A stretch of 64,000 nucleotides of DNA from UBA4744 sp963718995 (GCA_963718995.1 CAVRAP010000020.1:434001-498000), one strand, 5' to 3'; shown: positions 1 to 9,468, counted from the first letter of the stretch. Made by a program: numbers and translations. Notes: generated by a model from the sequence alone, not told the origin.

Positions 1-49
1 CCTCGTCGACCTTGAACCCGGTCAGCTCGGCCAGCGTGCGACCGCTCAC
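1..49 (-). CDS. 5' end of an off-window gene (possibly recG)
   Basis: A GTG start at position 49 overlaps the stop of the upstream gene in the GTGA arrangement, and an open frame runs off the left edge. Only about 16 residues are visible (SGRTLAELTGFKVDE), too few to recognise a family. In many bacteria the DAK2/YloV-type gene is followed directly by recG, encoding the ATP-dependent DNA helicase that remodels stalled forks, so recG is the best guess from gene order alone. The overlap suggests translational coupling with the upstream gene. Confidence 0.35.
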   Translation of the reverse strand, partial: MSGRTLAELTGFKVDE

Positions 50-1679
50 TCGACCGAGATCAGATAGGGGTACAACGGTTGATCACCTTTCATGACCTCA
101 GTCTCGACGTCCGGTCGACGGACGGCGAGCCAATCCCGGACCGCTTCGGTGATCTCAGGCTTGGCGCCGAGGCCGGTGATGAGGGTGACCAATTCGGCAT
201 GCTTCCCCTACGAGGAAGTCCAGCAGCGTTGTCAGGGCCGTCATTTCATCTTTGTGGGCGAGATGCAGTTCTCCATCGGCAAGGCCCAACCAATCGTCTT
301 CCGCGACTTTGCCGACCGAGGTGGACGAAGCACGTATGGCTCGCGTCAGCTCCCCCGTTCGCACCCGATCGGCAGACGCCTGCATCGACCGGCTCAACTG
401 GTCACCATCGACGGTGGCCGGAAAGTAGGCAACCATGGCTGCCAGGCCCTGAGGGACGGTGACCGTCGGGACGACCAGAACGGTTTTTTCCGTCAACCCG
501 CCAACCTGATTGGCCACCGGAACGATGTTCTTGTTGTTGGGAAGCAGGATGACCGTGTCGGCTTTCACCCGTTGCACGGCATCCAGCAGATCCTGGGTGG
601 ACGGGTTCATGGTCTGGCCGCCGGTGACCACCTGCTGGGCGCCCAGTCCCCGAAACATCGCGATCAAACCCCGTCCCGCCACCACCGCGATGACCGCTAC
701 CGGGGCGTCGACGATTTCAGCCCTCGTCTCCTCCGTCCCGTCGGCGGCATGGAAAGCGTCGGCGGCGGATCGGTCCAGGAGATCGGTGATCTCGAGCCGG
801 TGCGGTCGACCCGCGCTGATGCCTGCTTCGATGGCGGGACCAGGAAGATCGGTGTGGATGTGGCAGTTGTAGGTGCCCTCCCCACCGACAATGACGATCG
901 AGTCACCGAGTTCGAGCCACTGGTCGCGGAACCGGTCGATCTTCTCCTCGGTGGCCTCGAGCAGGAACATCACCTCGTACCGCAAGTCGGCAATCGACTT
1001 CACATCCTTCTCGACCGGGGCCCCTACCGCTTGGACGGCAGCGGCGAAGATCCGCTCCGGAACAACAACGTCCAGTCCGGTCACCTCTTCGAGAAATGCC
1101 ACGATGAGCAGGAGAAACCCGGCCGCACCCGCATCGACTACTCCGGCTTGCTTGAGGATCGGGCAAGAGCTCCGGGGTGTTTTCCAGTTCCTTCTCGGCG
1201 CGACCGTAGACCCTGGTTAGCAATGTGCCGAGGTCCTCGCCGGCATCGGTTCCCGTCTCGGCAGCGGCCTCGGCCGCAGCCCGGAGAACGGTGAGGATCG
1301 TACCTTCAACCGGGCGGAGAACCGCCTGGTAGGCAGCGTCGGACGCCCGGGCGAGCGCCAGCACGAGCGCGGCAGTTCCAACTTCTTCGTAGCTGCGAAA
1401 CGTGTCCGAGAGCCCTCGCAAGATTTGGGAAAGAATGACTCCGCTGTTGCCGCGGGCGCCCATCAGTGAACCGTGGGCTATGGCTCCCGCAACTTCGTCC
1501 ATTCCTCGAGCGCCGCGAACTTCTTCAACCACCGACTGGACCGTGAGGCTCATGTTGGTGCCGGTGTCACCGTCGGGTACCGGATACACGTTGAGACGGT
1601 TGAGCGCATCACGATGGTGGGCAAGCTGCTTGTGGTAGCGACTGATGACTCGCTTGAGGTGTTCGGCGTTGAGCGCCAT
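46..1679 (-). pseudogene. DAK2/YloV (FakA-like) kinase with two single-base frameshifts
   Basis: This encodes a protein of the DhaL/DAK2 plus DegV-like family, which includes FakA, the ATP-dependent kinase acting on fatty acids carried by FakB proteins. The N-terminal part has the nucleotide and metal motif PVPDGDTGTN, then GARGNSGVILSQ and RPVEGTILTVLRA. The C-terminal part (VVDAGAAGFLLL through KGDQPLYPYLISVE) matches the family but lies in two other frames. One extra base near 1161 separates LLP from ILKQAGVVDAG, and another near 202 separates VGE from HAELVTLITGLG. Corrected length is about 543 residues, normal for the family. The start is an ATG at 1679 after AAAGGAA. Either the gene is inactivated or the sequence has two insertion errors; the conserved coding on both sides of each break favours errors or very recent events. 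Confidence 0.8.
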
Positions 1680-1775
1680 AGGATTCCTTTGATGAACGAG
1701 GCGAGTATACGAATTCCGTGCTCCACACCAAGGGTGCTATCCTGCCGCTCCGACCTCAGGAGGGTCGTCTTTCTC

Positions 1776-1964
1776 ATGTCCTACCGTTGCGAAATCTGTG
1801 GAAAAGAGCCGTGGTACGGGAAGCAAGTCAGCTTCTCACACAAACGCTCGAGCCGCCGCTGGCTCCCCAACATTCAGCGCGTCCGCGTCAAGGATGGCAC
1901 GAACACCCGACGGGCTCGCGTCTGCACATCCTGTCTCAAGGCGGGCAAAGTCCAGAAGGCGTAG
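1776..1964 (+). CDS. rpmB: 50S ribosomal protein L28
   Basis: A 62-residue basic protein with the L28 signature: a start reading YRCEICGKEPWYGKQVSFSH, the SSRRWLPNIQRVR core and a VCTSCLKAGKV end. The two CxxC pairs (CEIC and CTSC) make it the zinc-binding form of L28. It belongs to the large ribosomal subunit. An AGGAGG sequence lies 13 bases before the ATG. It is divergent from the DAK2/YloV-type gene, with less than 100 bp between the two starts, a pairing seen in many bacteria. The length is normal for the family. Confidence 0.97.
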   Translation: MSYRCEICGKEPWYGKQVSFSHKRSSRRWLPNIQRVRVKDGTNTRRARVCTSCLKAGKVQKA

Positions 1965-1990
1965 CTCGAGCTTCGCTACACTCGTCACCT

Positions 1991-2203
1991 ATGCAGGGTG
2001 TCATCAAAACCTACGATCCCGGCACCGGGGTTGGAATTATCGTCCGAGACGACGACCGGAGCGAGGTGTATCTCCGGCCCGGCTCCCTCGAAGGAAGCCT
2101 GTTCAGAACTCTCCGCCAGGGACAACGTGTTGTCTTCGCTGCCGAGGAAGTTGCAGGGCGCCTGTATGCCCATGACCTTCGGTTCGGAATGGATGGCCGA
2201 TAG
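1991..2203 (+). CDS. Small cold-shock-domain-like protein
   Basis: A 70-residue protein that begins MQGVIKTYDPGTGVGIIVRD. This resembles the first strands of a cold shock (OB-fold) domain, where the family has G-x-V-K-x-F-x3-K-G-F-G-F-I. The later EVYLRPGSL and LRQGQRVVFAAEEV segments fit the strands with L-x-x-G-Q-x-V-x-F. The aromatic RNA-binding residues typical of CspA (FGFI and FVH) are replaced, so RNA binding cannot be assumed. It lies 26 bp after rpmB on the same strand and may be co-transcribed. No strong ribosome-binding site is visible before the ATG. Confidence 0.7.
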   Translation: MQGVIKTYDPGTGVGIIVRDDDRSEVYLRPGSLEGSLFRTLRQGQRVVFAAEEVAGRLYAHDLRFGMDGR

Positions 2204-2263
2204 GAGACCTCCCCGGTCTCGGCCTCGGGTATAGTCGCACACAAGACGAAACGAGGAGGTCAA

Positions 2264-2497
2264 GTGGTCCAGGCGTACGTGCTGATTCAAACGGAAGTGG
2301 GCAAGGCGGCTCAGGTAGCCGACGAGGCCCGGAAAATACCCGGTGTCGAATCGGCCGACGATGTGACCGGCCCCTACGACGTCATCGTCAAGGCGTCGGC
2401 CGAGAACGTTGATCAGCTTGGCAAGCTCGTGGTAGCCCGTATTCAGTCGATCGAGGGCATCACCCGCACGCTCACCTGCCCCATCGTTCACCTCTAA
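2264..2497 (+). CDS. Stand-alone Lrp/AsnC ligand-binding (RAM) domain protein
   Basis: A 77-residue protein consisting only of the RAM domain found at the C terminus of Lrp/AsnC regulators: MVQAYVLIQTEVGKAAQVAD, a central VTGPYDVIVKA and a final EGITRTLTCPIVHL. It has no helix-turn-helix, so it should not bind DNA by itself. Stand-alone RAM proteins are common in actinobacteria and archaea and probably sense amino acids or form mixed oligomers with full regulators. The start is a GTG with a strong AGGAGGT eight bases upstream. A hairpin at 2523-2545 probably ends its transcript. Confidence 0.88.
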   Translation: MVQAYVLIQTEVGKAAQVADEARKIPGVESADDVTGPYDVIVKASAENVDQLGKLVVARIQSIEGITRTLTCPIVHL

Positions 2498-2522
2498 GCC
2501 AGCCCCAGGTCTGTCAGTCGCG

Positions 2523-2545
2523 GAGCCCGGCCGAGCGTCGGGCTC
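2523..2545. terminator. Hairpin between convergent genes
   Basis: GAGCCCG and CGGGCTC form a perfect 7-bp stem around a nine-base loop, between the converging RAM-domain gene and ddl. Only a short TT follows on the plus strand and no T-run is present, so it could be a weak intrinsic terminator for either strand or simply a structured 3' end. Confidence 0.45.
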
Positions 2546-2575
2546 TTGCGCTCGCCACGCGATCGGATCCCGGGT

Positions 2576-3670
2576 TCAACCCAGCTTGGCAGCGATTGAT
2601 GCTGCGTTCCGGAGAGCCGTTCCATCTGCTCCACTGGTCGAGTACTTTCGTGCCGGGCTCTGCTCGGCTTCCGCAATCATGTCGAGCAGCAGCTGACGGC
2701 GCGACACGGGAGGGTCGATCCACAAATAGGCCGCCAGGCTGCCTGGAATCGTGTTGATCTCGTTGATCCACACTTCCTCGTCCCGAACCAGGAAGTCGAC
2801 TCTGGCAACCGATCGGACCCCGATGAGCCGTGCCGCCGTTGCGGCGGAACGGCGGATCGACTGCTCCATGTCGGCAGGCAGCGCAGCCGGCAACTCGCGA
2901 GCCGACCCCTCGAGTCCTCCGCCGGCCAGGTACTTCTGGTTGTAGCTGTAGATGTGGGCGGCTCCCGCATCTCGAACCGGTGCTTCGATCGCCGACAGCT
3001 GCAGGTCGGGATAGGTCCGCACGGCGATCAGGTAATCCCGGCAGCCTTCCAGGAATGGCTCAACCACCGCTCCGCGTCGCATATGCGGCGACGAGGTGAG
3101 CAGATCGAGGGCCGTTGTGCGGTCCGAAACGACCTCGATACCGATGGATGACCCACCGAAGCGGGGCTTGACGATGTAAGGAGGTTCCATCCCAGCCCAG
3201 GTCGATTCGTCCTCAGCGACGAGACGCCTGGGAACCGAGTGCAAACCGGCAGCCGACATCACGGCTCCAAAAGCCAGCTTGTCCATTCCGAGGTTGGATC
3301 CGGCCGCATCCGGGCCCGTGTAGCGAAGACCGGCGAGATCGAGGGCCGCCTGCAGCGAGCCGTCTTCACCGGGGGCGCCATGGCAGCAGTTGACCACGAC
3401 GGAGATTTCGAGGGCTTTCTTCTTGAGGAGGAAGCCCTCGCCCGGTTCGGCCACGAGTCGCAGTTCCTTGGCGCGGTCGGGTAGACCGTCGGCGAACGCG
3501 GCCGCCTCGAGATGAGGGTCGACCGCGTACCAGCGCCCCGTCTTTGCCCAGTAGAGCGCATGAACGTCGACACCCGCATCTACGAGCGTTCTCGCCGCCT
3601 GCAAGCCTGTCAGGATGCTGATGTCGTGTTCTGGTGAGGGTCCACCGAACACCACGGCCGGCTTGCTCAT
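2576..3670 (-). CDS. ddl: D-alanine--D-alanine ligase
   Basis: A 364-residue ATP-grasp enzyme that joins two D-alanines to make the dipeptide that MurF adds to the peptidoglycan precursor. The N terminus has FGGPSPEHDISI (family G-G-x-S-x-E-H-x-V/I-S). The ATP-grasp part shows PYIVKPRFGGSSIGI, the ATP-binding lysine and glycine loop. The metal-binding segment near the C terminus reads VDFLVRDEEVWINEINTIPG, as expected for family members. Length is normal. It lies 17 bp downstream of a Mur ligase on the same strand, which fits a small cell-wall operon (hydrolase, Mur ligase, ddl). It is convergent with the RAM-domain gene. Confidence 0.93.
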   Translation of the reverse strand: MSKPAVVFGGPSPEHDISILTGLQAARTLVDAGVDVHALYWAKTGRWYAVDPHLEAAAFADGLPDRAKELRLVAEPGEGFLLKKKALEISVVVNCCHGAPGEDGSLQAALDLAGLRYTGPDAAGSNLGMDKLAFGAVMSAAGLHSVPRRLVAEDESTWAGMEPPYIVKPRFGGSSIGIEVVSDRTTALDLLTSSPHMRRGAVVEPFLEGCRDYLIAVRTYPDLQLSAIEAPVRDAGAAHIYSYNQKYLAGGGLEGSARELPAALPADMEQSIRRSAATAARLIGVRSVARVDFLVRDEEVWINEINTIPGSLAAYLWIDPPVSRRQLLLDMIAEAEQSPARKYSTSGADGTALRNAASIAAKLG

Positions 3671-3687
3671 GTGCTTTCTCCTCGTTC

Positions 3688-5193
3688 CTACGGATAGTGA
3701 TCCGGGAGATCGTTCTCGTAGAGAACGACGTCACCATCGCCGAGATTCTTCCGGACCCAATCGACCGCGTCTTCTCGCGAGTCGACCACGATAACGGACG
3801 CTGCTCCGCCCGCCGCTCCTTCTCGCATGGCCGCACGGTTCGTTCGCCCAACGATGATGAAATCCGTGACCCGACCGGCGGCCAGCGCGGCCAGGCTCAC
3901 ATTCTCTTCGTATTGGCGGGCTCCCAGCTCGACCATTCCCGGGGTCACCAGCACCCGGCGTCCGCCGGAAGCCAGCCGCCGCAGCGTGGCCAGAGCCGAA
4001 CGAGCCCCGGCCGGATTCGAGTTGTAGGTATCGTCGATGATGGTGAACCCAAGGTCGGAAACCGAAACCGTCTGACGATGTTCGGCTCCTGGTAGATCAG
4101 CAATCGCCCTGTGTATCCCGGTCATCGGCAATCCCAGTGCCAATGCCGCCCCCAGAGCACAGCTCAGGTTGCCGGGAAAGACTGCTTCGTCTCCAAGAGT
4201 CCCTACCCGGGTCCTCTGCACATAGACTCCCCCATCGCCGTCGGCATCGATGAAGATGTCGGCCGTGGCGTCCCGGCTCGAGCACCGGATGACGTCCTGA
4301 TCGACCTGGTCGGCGAGTAACGCGAGGCGCGGATCGTCGACGTTCAGCACGGCCGTTCGGGCGCGTTCAAGAATCTCCGCCTTACTCTCAACAATGTTGT
4401 CCAGAGAACCGAACCGCTCGAGGTGCACGGGCCCGATGGCTGTGATCACTCCAACCGTCGGTTCAATCCACGTGCACAACTCGGCGATCTCGCCTCTTCC
4501 ATATGTGCCCATTTCAGCAATGAATACCTCCGTGCCGACGGCGAGATGCTCGTTCACAGCGCGGGCCAGACCCATGCGGTTATTGAAACTGGCCGGACTC
4601 GCGACGGTGGCAAAGCCGTCGCGCAGCAATCTCAACAGATACGCCTTGGTTGTTGTCTTGCCGTAGGAACCGGTGATCGCGACGACACTCGGAGCAATCT
4701 GGGTGAGCGTCCGGGTCGCCTGTTCGACGAATCGGGACGAAAGAAGACGCTCGATCGGCGCGATGACGGTCAAGGCAACGTCAATCATGGCGGGCATGAC
4801 CACCGCAGCCGCCAGCAAGGCAACGACTGCTCCACGGAGAAGGAAACCGACGGCGAGCAACAACAAGGTCACAACCGCTAGAGCGGCCGCCAATCGTCGC
4901 AGACGGGCGGTCCAGCGAAGGGGCGCGGTTCTTCCGGCCACGGTAAGACCGAGTGGCCCGATGGCAACAATCAGTGCCGCCGGCAAACCGACTTCCGGGT
5001 ACACGAACGCGAACCCGAGCGCCACGAGTCCCGTTGCGGCGAGCATCCGATTGGCCGGCCTGGAGTTCCACCATCGCCAGGCAAACCGGGTCACCGTCCA
5101 CGGCAAGTAGTGCTCACGCTGGGCCACTCGCAGCCAGCGAACGGCGGCAAGCCCGTACGCAGCGGCTGCGCCCGCCCAGAGAACCCCGATCAC
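3688..5193 (-). CDS. Membrane-anchored Mur ligase (MurF-like)
   Basis: A 501-residue protein with two parts. The first 150 or so residues are hydrophobic, with about five likely membrane segments. The rest is a Mur ligase: P-loop AITGSYGKTTTK (near residue 174), SFNNRMGLARAVNE, the VGVITAIGPVHLERFGS segment, then the IIDDTYNSNPAGARSAL motif typical of MurF. MurF adds D-Ala-D-Ala to UDP-MurNAc-tripeptide, and the ddl gene next door makes that dipeptide. The membrane domain is unusual for classical MurF and may localise the enzyme or indicate a lipid-linked substrate. The GTG start at 5193 was chosen because it overlaps the stop of the upstream hydrolase (GTGA) and follows GGAGGAG. Confidence 0.8.
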   Translation of the reverse strand: MIGVLWAGAAAAYGLAAVRWLRVAQREHYLPWTVTRFAWRWWNSRPANRMLAATGLVALGFAFVYPEVGLPAALIVAIGPLGLTVAGRTAPLRWTARLRRLAAALAVVTLLLLAVGFLLRGAVVALLAAAVVMPAMIDVALTVIAPIERLLSSRFVEQATRTLTQIAPSVVAITGSYGKTTTKAYLLRLLRDGFATVASPASFNNRMGLARAVNEHLAVGTEVFIAEMGTYGRGEIAELCTWIEPTVGVITAIGPVHLERFGSLDNIVESKAEILERARTAVLNVDDPRLALLADQVDQDVIRCSSRDATADIFIDADGDGGVYVQRTRVGTLGDEAVFPGNLSCALGAALALGLPMTGIHRAIADLPGAEHRQTVSVSDLGFTIIDDTYNSNPAGARSALATLRRLASGGRRVLVTPGMVELGARQYEENVSLAALAAGRVTDFIIVGRTNRAAMREGAAGGAASVIVVDSREDAVDWVRKNLGDGDVVLYENDLPDHYP

Positions 5194-5924
5194 GTTGCTC
5201 CTCCCAGGATGGCCGTCCGCACCGCCCCGGGAGCTTCGAGACACACGTGGTGACCGACGCCGTCGAGCACCGTGAGTTCTCCGTTCTTCAGGTGATGCAT
5301 CGCCCGGTTGGCTATCTCGACGGGAACGTCGGGGTCGTCGGCCCCCCAGATGAGGTGGACAGGTTGAACGATCTGTTCGAGCTGCGCCTCATAGGTCTCA
5401 TGGATCGCGGTCACGAGGACCTCCCGCATGACGCCACGGGCGGCGCGATAGTCGGCCGATCCATACCGCTGACGGGCCCGCTCCATACGCTCGTCACCAA
5501 CCCACCCGAAACGTTGCAGAGCCCGAATGATCCGATAGGGAATGGGCGGCGCGCTCCTGTCGCCCCCGGCGCGCTTGAGCAACGGCACTCCCACCAGAAC
5601 CAGAGCTCGGACCTTGTCCGGGCGCAACGTCGCCAGGTGCACGGATACGCGACCTCCGAATGAGTGGCCAACCAGAACGGCCGGCCCATTGAACTCGTCC
5701 AGAATCGGCGCTACCAAACGTGCGTAGCCGGCCGCTCCCATGGGACCCGCAGGCTCTGGGGAAGCACCGAAGCCCGGCAGATCGATGGCCGCGGCATCGA
5801 GACCGGTGAGGACCTCGCCGTAGTCCCGGCGATCTCGCCCCCAGCCGTGCATCGCGAGCACCTGCAGGGGGCCGTCCCCGAAACGTTCACCAAAGATGGC
5901 GCCGCCAACATAGGACTTCAACAT
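5190..5924 (-). CDS. Alpha/beta hydrolase
   Basis: A 244-residue alpha/beta-hydrolase-fold protein. The oxyanion segment is LAMHGWGRDRRDY, the nucleophile elbow is LVGHSFGGRVS (Ser of G-x-S-x-G), the acid probably lies in LIWGADDPDVPVE, and the catalytic histidine is in VLDGVGHHVCLEAP. The substrate cannot be deduced. It is the first gene of a likely three-gene unit with the membrane Mur ligase (overlapping by 4 bp) and ddl, so a role near cell-wall or lipid metabolism is possible but unproven. Confidence 0.85.
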   Translation of the reverse strand: MLKSYVGGAIFGERFGDGPLQVLAMHGWGRDRRDYGEVLTGLDAAAIDLPGFGASPEPAGPMGAAGYARLVAPILDEFNGPAVLVGHSFGGRVSVHLATLRPDKVRALVLVGVPLLKRAGGDRSAPPIPYRIIRALQRFGWVGDERMERARQRYGSADYRAARGVMREVLVTAIHETYEAQLEQIVQPVHLIWGADDPDVPVEIANRAMHHLKNGELTVLDGVGHHVCLEAPGAVRTAILGGAT

Positions 5925-6072
5925 GGCGATGGACCGTAGCGCCCCCGGCGCTCCGGGTGATCACTTCGCTCTCGAGAATGCCTCATGTTGCGATACACGG
6001 GAACCGAAACACCTTCCAGGACTGGGATGAGATTACCGCCGCCCACCCGGGAATCGGGACCATACTGAGCTG

Positions 6073-7884
6073 ATGGCCGGTCGAAGCAAGACAAACAGGA
6101 TCCCCCTGGCCGCCTTTCGGGCTCGGGCAACCAAATTGGGACTGCAGGTCTCCTGGTTGATGCTGGCCGCCGTTCTCTTTGCGGCATACCGTCTGAGCCT
6201 GCTGAGCGACCCCCGCGTGTGGGTTCCGTCATTGCTGGCCGGTACAGGCCTTCTCGCTCTGTCCTTCATCAAGTGGGAGCGCATCCTCAAGGAGTGGCGC
6301 GGAGACGTCTTTCTCTGGCTGTGGCTGGCGATTGTCCTGGCCGAATTGACCACCGTCGGGGCAATACCTCAGCTTTCGGTTGTGATCTTCGCGTTGTACT
6401 TCGGTGTCGTGGTCCTGTCCGCAGCCCTGGCAGGAACGATCGCCCATGCGTTCATCACCGGTTTCGTCATCACGTCGTTCGTGCTCACGGATTCCAACTT
6501 TGGTCAGTCACTCGAGATCGAACGGCTGCTCATCCCCCTTGTCACCCTTATCGCGGTTGCGGTTGCCTCGAGCATGCTGACCAAGGAGTTCCGTCGCGAG
6601 ACCTTCATCGGCATCGATCGCGTCCAGCAGCTCGCCAAACGCGAAGCGGATCTCGGTCGCCTCTATGAAGTCTCCAAGACGATGGCAGCGGGAGACAGCC
6701 TCGACCTCGTTTTGCCGGAACTCGTCGGCAGGATCGGGCGCTACCTCAACGCCGAAGTCGGCGCCGTGTTGTTATACAACGAGCGCGAGCGGTTCCTCGA
6801 GGTTGTCAGCCCGATCTGGACTGCCGGTCACGCCCTCGATGTCGGTGGATATCGCCTTTCCTTGAACCGGAAGGGCGATATCGAGCGAGTGTTCTTGTCC
6901 GGAAAACCTGCGCTGTATACAAACCTGGACAAGGAACCCGACCGACACGGACTCCTCGGCGAGTTGGGAACACACTCGGCGCTGGTCGTCCCCATGCAAC
7001 TCGAACACCGGACCATGGGGGTGATGGTCCTGGCCGACAAGTCCGACGGAGAGTTCACCAAGAACGATCTCGAGGTCTTGACGTCCCTGGCCGCGCCGGC
7101 AACCCTCGTGCTTGCCCAACTCGAACGATTCCATGAGGCAGCCGAAACCTCGCGCCGGATGGAGGAGCTGGCCAGGATGAAGTCCGACTTCGTGTCCGTG
7201 GTGAGTCATGAACTGCGCACGCCCCTGACGTCGATCATCGGGGCGCTCGCCACGATCGCCCGTCCCGAGCTTGCTCCGGAAAACCTCGCCGCGCAGGAGC
7301 TTCTCGAGTCGGCGCGCAACCAGGCCGATCGTCTGCGACGCCTCATCGAAGACTTGCTCGTCGTGTCGCGCATCGAAGGGCAAGCATTGCCCCGCCACCC
7401 GGAAGAGATTGACCTGAGCCGCTTCCTACCGGAGACGATTTCCGTTATCGCAGGGTCCGAGGCGGTTGTCGGGGTGCACGTCGAGCCAGACGCGCTCATC
7501 AAAACCGACCCGGATCACGTTCGACGGATCGTTATCAATCTGGTGGAGAACGCCATGAAGCACGCGGCCGGGAGCCCGATCGAGGTCGTCGTTTCCATGA
7601 TCGACGAGCGCGTCATCATCGATGTGGTCGACCATGGCCCCGGCATCCCTCCCGCCGAGAGACTGAAGATCTTCGACCAGTTCACCCAGCTCGAACCGTC
7701 GGCGACTCGCTCACAGGGAGGCACGGGTCTTGGCCTGAACATCGTACGCGGGTTGGCTCAAGCCATGGAAGGCGACGTCACCATTCACGACTCTCCCGGC
7801 GGTGGTGCAACGTTCCGGGTCGACCTTCCCCGGGTCTTGGGTCCGCGTCGCAGCCGGCGCAATCCTGTGGTCGCAGGCCGTTAA
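6073..7884 (+). CDS. Membrane sensor histidine kinase with GAF domain
   Basis: A 603-residue sensor kinase. Residues 15-155 are hydrophobic, with about five membrane segments. A GAF-like domain spans roughly 195-350. The HisKA box is VSHELRTPLTSI, with the phospho-accepting His near 379. The ATPase domain has an N box (INLVENAMKHA), a G1 box (DHGPGIPPAE) and a G2 box (GGTGLGLNIV). No receiver gene is adjacent, so the partner regulator must be elsewhere. It is divergent from the hydrolase and convergent with fabI. The signal sensed is unknown. Confidence 0.9.
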   Translation: MAGRSKTNRIPLAAFRARATKLGLQVSWLMLAAVLFAAYRLSLLSDPRVWVPSLLAGTGLLALSFIKWERILKEWRGDVFLWLWLAIVLAELTTVGAIPQLSVVIFALYFGVVVLSAALAGTIAHAFITGFVITSFVLTDSNFGQSLEIERLLIPLVTLIAVAVASSMLTKEFRRETFIGIDRVQQLAKREADLGRLYEVSKTMAAGDSLDLVLPELVGRIGRYLNAEVGAVLLYNERERFLEVVSPIWTAGHALDVGGYRLSLNRKGDIERVFLSGKPALYTNLDKEPDRHGLLGELGTHSALVVPMQLEHRTMGVMVLADKSDGEFTKNDLEVLTSLAAPATLVLAQLERFHEAAETSRRMEELARMKSDFVSVVSHELRTPLTSIIGALATIARPELAPENLAAQELLESARNQADRLRRLIEDLLVVSRIEGQALPRHPEEIDLSRFLPETISVIAGSEAVVGVHVEPDALIKTDPDHVRRIVINLVENAMKHAAGSPIEVVVSMIDERVIIDVVDHGPGIPPAERLKIFDQFTQLEPSATRSQGGTGLGLNIVRGLAQAMEGDVTIHDSPGGGATFRVDLPRVLGPRRSRRNPVVAGR

Positions 7885-7895
7885 GCGGGTTCCCT

Positions 7896-8679
7896 TCACT
7901 CGCCGCTTCCAGCGGCGACCGCGTGGAACCCACCGTCGACGTGGATGAGCTCGCCACTGGTGGCAGGGGCCCAGTCGGACAGCAATACACATACCATCCG
8001 GGCAACCGGTTCAGGATCTGTCAGATCCCACCCGAGCGGGGCCCGTTCACCCCAGGCTTTCTCGAAAAGGTCGACGCCCGGGATCGATTTGGCAGCCACG
8101 GTCGCCAGGGGGCCGGCCGACACTGCATTGACCCGGATGTGGTCCTCGCCGAGATAGCGAGCGAGATACCTCGTCACCGATTCCAGAGCCGCCTTCGCGA
8201 CGCCCATCCAGTCGTAGGCAGGCCACGCCTGCCGGTTGTCGAAATCCAACGTGACCAGGGAACCACCACCGGCCGCCTGCAAGAGGGGCAGCAAACCGAC
8301 GGCCAGAGTCTTGAACGAAAAGGCAGAGGTCAAGAAGGCCGACTGAGCGCTTTCCGGCGGCGTGTTGAGGAAGTTCCCACCCAGGGCGTCGGGAGGCGCG
8401 AAAGCAATGGCATGCAGAGCACCGTCAATGGCTCCCCACCTGTCCTTCAGATCAGCGGTGAGACTGGTGAGATGGTCGGGATTGTTGATATCGAGTTCCA
8501 GAGACATCGGGCGGGTCGGGCAACCGGCGTGCCGACCTTTCGGTCAGTCGCAACCCACGGCCGAAACCGGTCACAACGATCGAAGCGCCCTGCTCCTGTG
8601 CCACCCGGGCGGTATGCCAGGCGATCGAGTCGTTCGTGAGTACTCCCGTGATCAACAGCCTCTTACCGTCGAGCAGCAA
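7896..8679 (-). pseudogene. fabI: Enoyl-ACP reductase (FabI/InhA-like) with one frameshift
   Basis: NADH-dependent enoyl-ACP reductase, the last step of each fatty-acid elongation cycle. The N-terminal segment LLITGVLTNDSIAWHTARVA is the FabI/InhA cofactor-binding motif. The catalytic pair is in AYDWMGVAKAALESV (Tyr-x6-Lys), very close to mycobacterial InhA, followed by IRVNAVSAGPLATVAA. The frame changes near 8502: PDPPDV is in one frame and LELDINNPDHLTSL in another, as if one extra base were present. The total of 784 bases is 261 codons plus one. Because the enzyme is normally essential, a sequence error is more likely than a dead gene unless another enoyl reductase exists. It converges with the histidine kinase, only 11 bp away. 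Confidence 0.85.
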
Positions 8680-8713
8680 AACGTTCCCTTCCTATCTCTG
8701 ACTCATCGTAGGT

Positions 8714-9082
8714 CTATGCACCTTCGAAGGTCATGATCGCTCGGAGGCCGAGACCCATGACGAACAGCAGTAACAAACCCCAGGAGAGAGCCGGACGCTT
8801 GGCCAGCTGCGAGCGATACATGTAGGCAAAAGTAAGGCTGAAGAGCACGAGAAACCCGTAGAACATGTGAAATGCACCGGGGTCGTCATCCTGGAGGTAG
8901 AGGACGATGCCGGCCAGCACCTGCACCACCATGGCGCTCATGCCGGCTCCGGCGAGAATCCAGAAAGGCCTGGTCAAGGGACGCTTGGCGATCGCGAGAC
9001 CGACGCCTACGAGTCCCGCCGAACCGGCCAAAGCAACGGCCACCCAACCCCAGGTTGTATGAAAGGCCTCCATGTGATCCAA
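8714..9082 (-). CDS. Small four-helix membrane protein
   Basis: A 122-residue protein with four clear membrane segments (WVAVALAGSAGLVGVGLAIA, FWILAGAGMSAMVVQVLAGI, FHMFYGFLVLFSLTFAYMY, LSWGLLLLFVMGLGLRAI). I do not recognise a named family. Similar small proteins with a conserved His between helices are common in actinobacteria. The start could also be the ATG at 9073 (MEAFHTTWG), which is better spaced from GGAAGG. It lies 34 bp upstream of fabI on the same strand and could share its transcript. Confidence 0.7.
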   Translation of the reverse strand: MDHMEAFHTTWGWVAVALAGSAGLVGVGLAIAKRPLTRPFWILAGAGMSAMVVQVLAGIVLYLQDDDPGAFHMFYGFLVLFSLTFAYMYRSQLAKRPALSWGLLLLFVMGLGLRAIMTFEGA

Positions 9083-9183
9083 TCCTTCCGGACGATTCGG
9101 TCAGGACTCTACTGATTGGATGCGCGCCCGGTGATCGGAGCGCAGACCGGGGAGACCTCGCGGGCGACGGATTGCCTGCCCGG

Positions 9184-9468
9184 CTAGTCCTGTGGAACCT
9201 CGATCAGCTCTCCGGAGGTCAAATCGAGCGCGAACTCGCGATCAGATCGAGAGTCCGAGATCCAGTTGGCCAGACGGGCACCTTGCTCCCGTACGATCCA
9301 CCACGCATATCCATGTTTGCCGGCACCCATGAAGCCTGCACGAGCCGCGCGCGCTCGCTCGACTGCGTCCTCTTCTGTGTCAAAAGTGCCCAGGATGCTT
9401 TCGGTGGGGATCGGAGCCGGTCGACCCGGCACGACCTCTTCTTCAATGAATTCAACCGATTCGAACAT
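9184..9468 (-). CDS. Small conserved protein, paralogue 1
   Basis: A 94-residue soluble protein, not recognised. It shares a clear pattern with the next gene upstream: MFxxVxxxEEExxPGRxAPxPTE near the start, a central AWWIVR with a Gly and LANWI, then DSR, REF, DLT and a final EV. The aromatic AWWIV strand and charged first half suggest a small alpha/beta fold. The start is an ATG at 9468. The two paralogues are in tandem on the same strand, separated by 122 bp that include a GC-rich hairpin, which points to local duplication. Confidence 0.7.
   Translation of the reverse strand: MFESVEFIEEEVVPGRPAPIPTESILGTFDTEEDAVERARAARAGFMGAGKHGYAWWIVREQGARLANWISDSRSDREFALDLTSGELIEVPQD

Noticed and set aside
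92..1294. A 400-codon plus-strand frame opposite the DAK2/YloV gene.
   Set aside because: It lies opposite conserved coding sequence, has no recognisable domain and is arginine- and histidine-rich, typical of an antisense shadow.
2550..2590. tRNA-like T-arm (GGGTTCAACCC) before ddl.
   Set aside because: The flanking bases do not form a T stem, and no acceptor, D or anticodon arm can be drawn; it lies at the end of the ddl gene.
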